In this document: one piece after another, positions 55,729 to 64,000 of the stretch
Layout: every line of letters begins with the position of its first letter
Numbering within the stretch: the stretch's first letter is position 1
Origin: Helicostylum pulchrum
Taxonomy: Eukaryota; Mucoromycota; Mucoromycetes; Mucorales; Mucoraceae
NCBI GenBank assembly: GCA_025677825.1
Contig: JAIXMO010000008.1
Coordinates: 372,001 to 436,000 of the forward strand
Length of the DNA: 64,000 nucleotides
Reading direction: 5' to 3'
Position numbers and translations under genes: made by a program
The notes under the pieces: model-generated
The model's input: the letters and a program-made list of their open reading frames with translations, nothing else
The model's database searches: none
Told to the model about the DNA's origin: nothing

Positions 55729-56260
55729 TAAATGCTTCTTCGCAGGCACATACTTTAACCTATGGAAGTTTGTACAACTATCATTATAAGCAACGAGTGC
55801 GGCGAGGGAAGTGATCAAGGACGAAGGCTATTTTCGTTCAAACCTGAACAAAATACAATGTAAATTAGTATCTCATCTGACGTACACGAAAAAACGTTTA
55901 GCCGAAAAATGATGGTTAATACTTGTTCATTTCGCGTTTGGCTGTTACTTGATAAAATTCTCGCTGCATGATTTATTCTCGCGTTCAACTTCGTTTTGTC
56001 TGCATAAAAAGGAAACTCGTTTGAATCAAATTGGGACAACAAGTATGCGTAAGTATTTTATCATCATTTTTTATCACATATAAAAAGTCTGTCTTTTCGT
56101 ATTTTTTCTTTTTCTTTTCTTTTACTTTTAAATATGTTTATTCTCACTTATACTGTTCTTCTTAGAGTACTGGCCATCTGTAAAGGCAAGTGAAAAGTAA
56201 CAGACTAAAGACTTGAAAAGGTATTTTTTTGGCTAAATATCTTTTCGTGTACCAGAAAAT
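55729..56260. other. Unassigned sequence inside the duplication spacer
   Basis: No gene called. A minus-strand stretch at about 55880–56040 gives LSQFDSNEFPFYADKTKLNA and RINHAARILSSNSQTRNEQV without ATG; this may be an exon or relic. A pyrimidine-rich stretch at 56100–56130 could belong to the promoter of the next gene. Confidence 0.4.
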
Positions 56261-56811
56261 ATGCAAAGACGTCTCAGACTTCAAAATAATCTGACAATAG
56301 AACGTCTCAATCAAATTACAAATAACAAAATAGTTAGACTTGCGGAAGAGGCAAGTGTTATTTTTATACTTTAATGAATGACAATCCCTAACAGCTAAAG
56401 TCATTGATTTATAAACTTCTTAGGCATGTATTTTGAGTAACGTTTCCAATCAAGTAGCGGAAGTGCATGATGAAGGTGATACGGAAAGCGGTATTGATAT
56501 TACTTTACGACAAGCAACAGATCTCGCCTCTTATTTGTAGGTACTTGTTAGTGATGCCATAACCGTCTATTCCAGAACTGATAAAGTAAACTTAATGTAG
56601 AATTGGAAAGCTAAATGTAGTGGATTTATTTTCAGTTACGGCTATAAAAATTTTGGCAGCAGAAACTGGCACAGAGAAGTTCACTGCCATAATCGAAGCA
56701 ACTAAGTCATTGTCTGAATACACTCATAGTTTTGGCAATGCACTTTATGAAACTCCTCGCAATGATTTCGATCTCATTACCCATAGTATTTTACAAATTG
56801 CTCGTACCTGA
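56261..56811 (+). CDS. Unrecognised small protein, three exons, GC–AG intron
   Basis: ATG 56261. Exon 1 MQRRLRLQNNLTIERLNQIT, NNKIVRLAEE ends at a GC donor (GAG|GCAAGT); exon 2 (from about 56425) ACILSNVSNQVAEVHDEGDT, ESGIDITLRQATDLASY; donor TT|GTAGGT; exon 3 (from about 56601) LIGKLNVVDLFSVTAIKILA, AETGTEKFTAIIEATKSLSE, YTHSFGNALYETPRNDFDLI, THSILQIART. About 139 residues, mostly helical and amphipathic. Frame is continuous over both junctions, which supports a real gene. I recognise no domain; a small subunit of a larger complex would fit the helical pattern but this is a guess. It lies between the two CYSTM units but is not itself duplicated. Confidence 0.55.
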
Positions 56812-56916
56812 ATAAAAATAATAGCGTGTAATAAACATAAAACTGATGCATATAAAGCCATATCAAATCTATTTTTTATTATCATTTTTGAACTAGTGGA
56901 TAATTTATTTTAAAAG

Positions 56917-57340
56917 TTGAGCAAAACTGGCTCCAAGGATTTGACCCCTAAACGTCCAAAACCATTCAAAAAAAGTGGGCGACATTGTTACGTCTGCAGT
57001 AAAGTGAGAATGGAAGTACTGTACTTAGATATTCGTCAAAGTCACTTCTCCTATTTCCAGGGGACTTTCGATCGGAAAATACCTCTCTGGTTTGGTCATT
57101 GTAGTCTTTGAAGATGTGACTTCCTGCAGATTTGATCACTTCTATAGTTTTTGTTACCATATCCTTTGTGATGATTCCTTTCTCTGTTGGTTTGAAACTC
57201 AAGTAGAATTTTCGGCTCGTAATGGTTTTTAATCAATACATTGAAATTAGCGATTTCAGTCAACACTCTTCTCAATGGATCAAAAACTCGCTCTCTATCC
57301 TTATCGTAGACATTCTCGTATCCATCTTATAAAAAAACTG
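56917..57340 (-). pseudogene. Frame-broken relic
   Basis: The minus strand gives YENVYDKDRERVFDPLRRVL and TEIANFNVLIKNHYEPKILL in one frame, then in the next frame FYLSFKPTEKGIITKDMVTK, TIEVIKSAGSHIFKDYNDQT. Each is protein-like, so a frameshift or lost intron splits one gene. The opposite strand also has an ATG-less frame (RPKPFKKSGRHCYVCSK). Possibly the gag-like part of a retroelement; not certain. Confidence 0.35.
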
Positions 57341-57421
57341 TGTTTTTAATTATACTATTTAGCTAAAGAGTAAAAGAAAGAAATAAGGCTTTTACATCAT
57401 GGTCAATAATTATCTTCAAGG

Positions 57422-57478
57422 AACGACAAGAAATCTATTAAAAAAATCATTCAAGAGTTAAAAAAAATGAATCTTTAA
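57422..57478 (+). pseudogene. 3' fragment of the small basic gene
   Basis: NDKKSIKKIIQELKKMNL and stop, matching SDKKSIEKIVQELKKMDL at the end of the gene at 54592–54891. The rest of that gene is absent here, so the fragment marks the left boundary of the second duplication unit. Confidence 0.75.
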
Positions 57479-58362
57479 AGTCTAAAAAAAATGCTTTATT
57501 ATTTGTACATAAATGAAATCTATTTCCTATTTTCTCCTTTTACAGCGAAGCAAAAAATACATGCCGTCAAACTACACATTCATATATAATATGAGTATTT
57601 TTATACACTGTACAGTATAAATAAAAATGCAGACTTACCATGAAAAACAACAAAAGTCATTATTTGACACTCGCAAATTTTCATCAATATAAACTGTATC
57701 TGGTTTTGGTGTAGGTTGATATGCTTTTTTATATATATATAGTAAATATTGACTGGATTTCACTTTCTATTTTTTTACCTTCCGAATGATCTACTACTGG
57801 TTTTTTTGGTAGCTGAGGGGTATAGTATCGGTCTGGTACCGTCGTCTTCGAACTCATTAATAAATAGATATAAAAAAAAAAGAGAAAAAGGAAGAGAAAA
57901 GGTTCATTTTGAAACAACAATAAACCATTTATATTATGTATTTTCGAAAAAAAGAATGTAATACACAAGTTGGGGGTGGTTGTTTGTTTATGTGAAGATC
58001 CATTTTAATAAAAAATATGGAAGCAAGTAATGTAGTTACAAGTAATGGTCTCATGGTTAATTAAGTGTATTACCCGAATTACAACTAGATTCCTTCTTAT
58101 GTAGCGATTACTGTTTACCGTCAAACTTTGTTCTCGCAATACATATAATCTACGTAAATTAAGCAAGTAAAATACGTGCCCCTTTAGTTGCCAATGACTT
58201 GGATGTTTGATATAAAACTATTATCTCAGTATCCGAGATCAACTGACAATGGCCCCTAGAACTAACATTTGATCAAGTAGATATTATCTCAATAAATAAA
58301 TACATATTGCTAGGACTATATATATTTACTGTGAATGACATATTACTGCATAAATTCTACTA
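57425..58362. repeat. Tandem duplication, unit 2
   Basis: Counterpart of 54838–55728. Homology fades near TGAATGACATATTACTGCAT (unit 1: TAAATGACACATTACTGCAT). Confidence 0.85.
57520..57857 (-). CDS. CYSTM-like small cysteine-rich membrane protein (copy 2)
   Basis: Exons 57779–57857, 57639–57723 and 57520–57571 give 71 residues: MSSKTTVPDRYYTPQLPKKP, AYQPTPKPDTVYIDENLRVS, NNDFCCFSCLTACIFCFAVK, GENRK. All Cys of the membrane segment, both intron positions and phases and the YQPTP/NENLRVS-like motifs are shared with copy 1. Substitutions are spread and mostly conservative, with a shorter C-terminal end, so both copies appear to be under purifying selection. Confidence 0.72.
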
Positions 58363-58813
58363 CATCTATAAAAAACTACCGATATTCTTTATTTACAATT
58401 AAACTTTTAATCATTCTACGTAAAAGAAATGCTTATACACGGACACATGTTCTACTTTTGAAACACTGCAACGGGCTTTTTACTTGATAACAATAGTAAT
58501 AGTTAGCCATCAAGTTATATAAAAAAAACAATATTCGAATTAATAAACTACATCTCTCTTTTATCATACTTGTGGTTTTAACCTCTAACTCAGAGCAATA
58601 AAAGAGTTTTGACCACCAGTAAAGACATGTGTCGTACTTTATTTTGTATTACTTTAAACTATATAAATTATCTTCCAAAACAATATTTTAATAAAGCATC
58701 TTTTATCTATCTTCTATACTTTAATATAAGACTATTTGTTAAGTCCGATCACGACACATGAAATGAGGATGAATTTAAACTCCGACATATAACCAAAAAT
58801 GGCAAAAATATAT
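58363..58813. other. Intergenic, no feature seen
   Basis: AT-rich sequence between the second duplication unit and the tRNA gene, with no open frame or repeat that I can support. Confidence 0.5.
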
Positions 58814-58897
58814 TAGTATCTGTGGGGTTTGAACCCACGCCCTCTATCGAGGAGGGGATCTTAAGTCCACCGCCTTAGACCACTCGGCCAAGATACT
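58814..58897 (-). tRNA. tRNA-Leu (anticodon UAA)
   Basis: 84 bases on the minus strand without intron. Acceptor AGTATCT pairs with AGATACT; D-arm GCCGAGTGGTCTAAGGC (box A) ; anticodon loop CTTAAGA gives UAA; long class-II variable arm with CCTC/GAGG stem; T-arm GTGGGTTCAAACCCCAC (box B). The anticodon stem (GTGGA/TCCCC) has one mismatch, T opposite C. A T-run follows 3' (TTAGTATT... on the complement side it is AATATATTTTTG), acting as Pol III stop. Confidence 0.9.
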
Positions 58898-59042
58898 ATT
58901 TTACGTTTTTTTAATTTTGTAATTATTATAAACTCATTATTTTAATGTTTGTCACGTGAATATCACATGTTTGTATTTTTATTGGCTAATATCACCGTCA
59001 TAGCATATATTTTAAACAAAGGCGTGAAGTCATGGTTTCATT

Positions 59043-59185
59043 TCTCACTGTAAAAACCAAAAAAAGTAGCACGGTATCTGTACCGAGTGGCGAACATTCG
59101 AGCGTTTCTTGAACGTATTGCACCACCCTATGATAATACCGTACAGGTACCGTGCTACTCTGTTTTTGATTTTAACACAGTGAGA
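59043..59185. mobile_element. 143-base palindromic element (MITE- or hairpin-like)
   Basis: Begins TCTCACTGT and ends ACAGTGAGA. Inside, GTAGCACGGTATCTGTACC at 59068–59086 is mirrored near 59139–59160 with two mismatches, and further inward GTGG.GAA / TTG.ACCAC also pair. The transcript would form one long imperfect hairpin. No open frame; no target duplication seen. It may be a MITE related to Tc1-like ends (CACTG) or a hairpin RNA source. Confidence 0.55.
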
Positions 59186-59621
59186 TCTTAAACATTGGAC
59201 AAAAAGCGTTTCTGGAAATACCAAAATATAGCATTATGATGTAACTGAAAATATTTAATTGTTACATTTGTTAGGTTTAAACCTTAGTTTGATGAGTACA
59301 AAACTTTAAATATGTTTCATAAATGTGCTTCAAAAAATATATTCTTGTGCCTTTTTTTTGAGATTTTATCCTGCGAAAATGAAATAAAATTAAAAAAAAC
59401 ACCTTTTAATCTAATTTATTAAGTGTTTGAAAGATTACGTTTTAGCGTTTAAAAGGAAAAAAAAAAAGAATGTATGGCAAGTAACGTCACTATAGTTTCA
59501 CCAAAAAATCAATATAATATTAAGTAAATAGATATCAGCTCATCCTTTTACTTTTTCAAAAATATCATACTGTTAAATTAAAAAAAAGAAAGCTACATCG
59601 TATGCTCTGCTAAAATATGTA

Positions 59622-59655
<34 letters not shown>

Positions 59656-59864
59656 TTCACTGCAGGTAATTTCGACTTGAAGCCTCAAATTCCTTATTTA
59701 GTAGCACTAACAGATCAAAAAGAAAAAAGAAGGAGATGTGTAACCGACGTATACGCCATTATACAAATATAAATAGCATTTTTTTTTTTTTTTTTACTTT
59801 TCCCTCCTTCTTTCTTTTACTTTATCGCGTAGTATTATAATATACGCAAATAGAAAAGAAAAAA
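59186..59864. other. Promoter region of the FUSC-like gene
   Basis: No gene. Contains a 29-base poly(A) run at 59625–59653, a poly(T) run at 59779–59795 and a pyrimidine-rich stretch just before the ATG at 59865 (CTTTTCCCTCCTTCTTTC). Confidence 0.5.
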
Positions 59865-62800
59865 ATGTTTAATAGACATTTGATACCAGATAGAAATAAA
59901 GTTTTATCAAATGAAAAAATATCTACACCAACGCCTACACCTTCACAAAGTAAAAATTCATTTATACGTCCTATCCCTTCAGTATCATGTACTAGTGCAT
60001 TCTCCGTACAATCGTTTCATACAGCAATAGGCAATTACGATGACGGCGATGACGACGACGAAGAAGGAGAAGAGAGAAACTTTAATAAAGACAATAAAAA
60101 ATTATTACCCACTATTACAAACCAACAAGAAGAATCCTCATCCTCAAGACCACCAAATAGTCTATTCCCAAGCCAATCCAGCTATTATAAATATCAAAAA
60201 CAACCAAATATACTATCCACGAGTTCTTCCAATACAGACATGTGTAATTACTTGGGTCCACCTACCAGTAGTATGATGATTCATCCCATGTCTCTTGTCA
60301 ATAGTCACACTAGTAATAGCATCCCTAGCAATTTTTACTATTACGGATCACTAGATAGCGGTATGCTTTCCAAATCACCGGCCGGATCATACTTTGGCGA
60401 TTACTACAACGAAGATTATGAGGTTGTGTTGGATGACGGTACGAGACAAAAGCGTTCTGTTTCACTATCCACTATGCCAATATCAACCCCGATAGAGCAC
60501 AATAAAAAAAAGTATAAAGCAAACTATAATCATCTTTATTATCAAAACAGTGAAGACGATTTTAATAAGCAGAATACAATTAGTCAGAGTCAAGCAAGCG
60601 AGTAAGTCCCCCCTCCCTTTTTTTCCCCCTTAATAATAATAATAGTTGTCATAGATTTTATCAACATTTATTACAAGAAGAAGAAAGAAGGGTGCTACTA
60701 TTTCCTACCTCTTCTTCTAACCCCAACATGATCATTAAAGACCTTCAACCAGACGAACCCGATATAAACAGCGACGATGGTCCATACACCTTTAAAAACA
60801 ACAAGAGGAAATATGAACATTACCAGGCAGAAGAGAATTGTTCCATTTTAATTTCTTTTTTCTCTTGGTTGAAACGTCATGTATTCAGCTTGTCATACAA
60901 TCAAAAGATGGTTTTGAAATGCAGCTTCGCGTACCTGTTGGGATCTCTTTTTACTTTTGTTCCAGTACTTAATCAAATGCTTGGTACTGCAAGATTATCA
61001 AGTCATGTTATAGCTACCGTTACCGTATTTTTCAACGCCTCAAAGTCTGTAGGAGGTATGGTAGAGGCAACTCTCTATGGTCTTTTATATACAGTATGTG
61101 CTCTGTTGCTGTCTTTATTAAGTATGGTCATTGCCATCTTTTTGAGATCCGAAGGTTATTACGTTACATCCTGTTGTGTCACACTTGGTTTTTGGTTAGC
61201 AGGTAGTACATTTATAATTTCGTTTATTAAGGCACATTATAATAAAGCTACCATTGGAACTGGTAAGTAGAAACAATATAAACTCAACAGGAACAAAAAC
61301 GATTAAATTTTTTTTTTCATTAGGGTGTGGGTTGTTTTTTATGGTGATTTTTCCTGTACTTGTAAGAGAAGGTTCAGTTATACCTTCCGACTTTGACCCA
61401 ACGTATATTGAAGAAATGTTTGCTATTGTCACTATTGGTACCGCAATATCCGCTTTTGTATGTTGGTTTGTTTGGCCCATGACCGCTACCAAAAAATTAA
61501 AGTAAATATTTCCCGTCACTATAGATTTCATCAATATTAATATTAATATTTGGTTTATTTTTATTTTTATAGATCTGATATCGACGATACTTTAATGGCT
61601 ATTCGTATACTATTAAAGTTACTTACAAAGACTTTTCTATTAGATACAGACTTACCAGAATTTACAGCGAATGAAAATTTACAAGCTGCGATTAACTCAC
61701 ATCGTACAAGTTTTACTTCTTTACAATCCTCTTTAGCGGACGCCAAACGAGAATATTATAATTTACATATATGGAAACATGCCGAAGGATACGATACAAT
61801 TGTTTCTAGTCTGCAAAGACTTGCTCAGCATGTAGGCGGTCTTCGTAGTAGTTGTGGTTTACAATTTGAAGTCAAGAAAGGCCCAGATAATAAAGGGTAC
61901 GGATCAATCCCCAAAGACGAACATCAAAAAACAGATATTTTCAAAAAGAAAAAAGTGTATCATGTCAAAGCAAACGATCAACGAAAGAAAATGGAATACG
62001 AGTTAAAGAAAGAGCATACACGTTCACAATCATTTCATGATTCTGAAGAAGAACAAGAACAAGAGGATACAAAACCAAAAGGAGGTTATTATCATATCGA
62101 ACAACCTAATCAAGAAGAGGAAAAAGACGGAGCTCTCGTACAGTTTATTAAAACAGTTAGACCACCAATGAAATCACTCGCTTACACATGTAAACAAACC
62201 ATCGTTCATCTCCAAAGCAGATTTACTTGCCAAACAACTGAACAGACTCCTTCTTTTAACTTGTTAAGACAGAACTTAGCAATGGCCATGTCACTCTTTG
62301 AAGAATCTCAACAACTTGCATTAACCCGTTTATATCGTCGCAAAATGAAAAATAACGATATGAAAAAGAAGAAATCAAATAATAAGGATACTATCGGACC
62401 GCAAGAATTACAATCTCATTTAATGAACCAATTCCCTGCCGAAGATGTGTTTCTAGTTTACTTTTTTGTATTTTGTCTATTGGAATTTGCAAAAGAATTG
62501 ATGATTTTAGTTGAATGTGTTCAGACTGTATACCAATACGATGAAGAACAACGAAGTAAAGGTGGGATATGGTCTTGGATCAAAATGTACTTGCTATCAC
62601 CATGTAAGTAAACACATAACTAAAATATTTTGTATGCAGACATTTAAATAATTAATATCTTTAAAATATAGTTTGGTGTCTCTGTTGTTGTTTTTTCTCA
62701 AAACCCAATTACCAAACCGACCAAGATACCCCTCCTAACGATCCCACAAAACCATCTACACCAATCATCACTAAAAAAAGTTCAATTGATTCTTTTGTCC

Positions 62801-64000
62801 CCAACAACAACAATACATTCAACACACTCCATACTCCTAAGCCCAAAACCAAACTACGGAAATTCTTTTTAAGTTTATGGGGATTCTTTTCGTGGTTTCG
62901 AAGACACACAGTTCGATACGCAGCAAAATCTACCTTGATTGCATTAGCCATTACCTCCATGGCATTTATACCGTCCACACGAGATTATTTCTTGGACTGG
63001 AAAATGGATTGGACATTAATTACTGTTATGGCTGTTATGTCACCTACAGTAGGAGGCACAAACCAAGTAGCTGTTTTACGAATTTTAGCTACAATGTTAG
63101 GATCTATCGTCGCTGTATTATTTTATTTGTTTTTACCTCATCGAGGTCCGTTGCTTTTGTTTATGTCGTGGGCGTTTTCTGTACCTTGCTTTTGGATGAT
63201 CTTAAACCATAAGCATGGTAGGTTTGGTATGTTCTCTCTGTTATCGTATAACTTGATTGTACCGTTTATGTACAACCATATTAATGAGGATGTTTCAATC
63301 GATGTAATCGAGCTAGCATTGATGCGATGTGGTACTGTATCTGCCGGTGTTCTCATCGGACTCATCGTTACTGCTTATATCTGGCCATTCGAAGCACGAA
63401 AAGAGATGCGAAAAGGATTATCCGATCTACTTATTCGATTATCATGGCTTTACAAGCAGCTGGTATCCGAATACTCTGAAGATAACACTGTGTCAAACCT
63501 TACTGTTGTGCCAGAAAATAATTATACTCATATGATAAAACAAGTCATTTCCGGTTCAAAAAGCGTAGAAGCTATCAATCGAACCGTTACTTCTCGCGAA
63601 GAACTAGAAGCATTAGCAAAGAGAAACGAAATTCGATCCATTCAATTCCAACATGTAGAACTTGAACTTCAAGTGAGTCTAGTAGAATTGCAAGGACTTT
63701 TAGCTTATGCTCCTGACGAACCACGACTAAAGGGACCTTTCCCAGTAAAGACCTACGAATCTATGTTAACATCATGTCAAAACATTCTAGATAAATTCTT
63801 GTCAATTCGTATCGTTATTTTAAAAGATGTTTGGGCAACTCAAGTAAGAAGAGATCTGATGTTACCCGCCAGTTTAGAATTAATGGAGATGGCTGGAAAT
63901 GTACTGCTTTATTTTTACTTGCTAGCCTCTGCTTTACAGTTAAAAACGCCTTTACCACCTTATTTACCACCTGCTGAAAAAACGCGAGAATTGTTGATGA
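59865..64000 (+). CDS. FUSC/ArAE-like membrane protein (Bre4-related), 3' end outside window
   Basis: ATG 59865. A disordered Ser/Asn-rich N-terminus of about 245 residues joins (60601/60656) to FYQHLLQEEERRVLLFPTSS and the first membrane module: MVLKCSFAYLLGSLFTFVPV, GLLYTVCALLLSLLSMVIAI, GCGLFFMVIFPVLVREGSVI, TAISAFVCWFVWPMTATKK. A long cytosolic part follows (IRILLKLLTKTFLLD ... PKGGYYHIEQPNQEEEKDG), then the second module: YAAKSTLIALAITSMAFIPS, TLITVMAVMSPTVGGTNQVA, LRILATMLGSIVAVLFYLFL, GTVSAGVLIGLIVTAYIWPF. The tail ends at the edge in LPPYLPPAEKTRELLM. Two six-helix modules with linker are the fusaric-acid-resistance/aromatic-acid-exporter arrangement of fungal Bre4. A 5'-truncated copy of its end lies at 30.3 kb. 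Substrate unknown. Confidence 0.85.

Overview
This is nuclear DNA from a filamentous fungus, most likely an early-diverging one of the Mucoromycota (Mucorales-like). The evidence is AT-rich sequence full of poly(A)/poly(T) tracts, genes broken by many short GT–AG introns of about 50–80 bases, and a fungal-type gene set: YAT amino-acid permease, POT peptide transporter, Leu5-, Sal1- and Yia6-type mitochondrial carriers, FAS1 proteins and a tRNA-Leu. No ribosomal-RNA, plasmid, prophage or CRISPR feature was seen. All identifications come from reading translations by eye; no database search was run.

Layout. 0–5 kb: the N-terminal part of an amino-acid permease running off the left edge, then a Leu5-type CoA carrier. 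5–18 kb is gene-poor and repeat-rich: a C2HC zinc-finger gene, a MITE-like inverted repeat, decayed tyrosine-recombinase sequence, a Nab2-like CCCH gene, and an open frame of 389 residues with no ATG. 18–30 kb is a normal gene block: coiled-coil/ankyrin protein, SNF1/AMPK-like kinase, Met22-type nucleotidase, Sal1-type carrier, CsbD-like protein, two-LIM protein, sigma-like GST. 30–36 kb is again accessory DNA. It holds a relic of the transporter that ends the window and a 3.4-kb inverted duplication whose arms each encode a small secreted eight-cysteine protein. 36–55 kb is compact: FAS1 protein, peptide transporter, NAD+ carrier, mitochondrial EF-P, tryptophanyl-tRNA synthetase, CBS–PB1 protein, Utp23, mitochondrial uS9, the RES-complex RRM protein Ist3/RBMX2, a second C2HC zinc-finger copy, a two-HMG-box mitochondrial DNA-packaging protein and a Q/P-rich protein. 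55–59 kb is a direct tandem duplication carrying twin three-exon CYSTM-like genes with an unrecognised gene between them, then tRNA-Leu(UAA) and a small palindromic element. 59.9 kb to the end is a large FUSC/aromatic-acid-exporter-like membrane protein cut by the window edge.

The compact block is rich in mitochondrial functions (NAD+ import, mt-EF-P, mt-uS9, mt HMG-box protein), and several gene pairs share short divergent promoters: mt-EF-P/WRS, Utp23/mt-uS9, HMG/Q-rich. The most interesting signal is the inverted pair of cysteine-rich secreted proteins. Signal peptide, promoter and about 525 bases of flanking DNA look identical between the arms, yet the mature peptides differ at 11 residues, with about 14 amino-acid-changing against 3 silent base differences. 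That points to diversifying selection or to mosaic gene conversion from another copy. Twin families also recur at other scales (C2HC/RE-rich pair, CYSTM pair, FUSC relic), so local duplication and decay is the main theme of the accessory regions.
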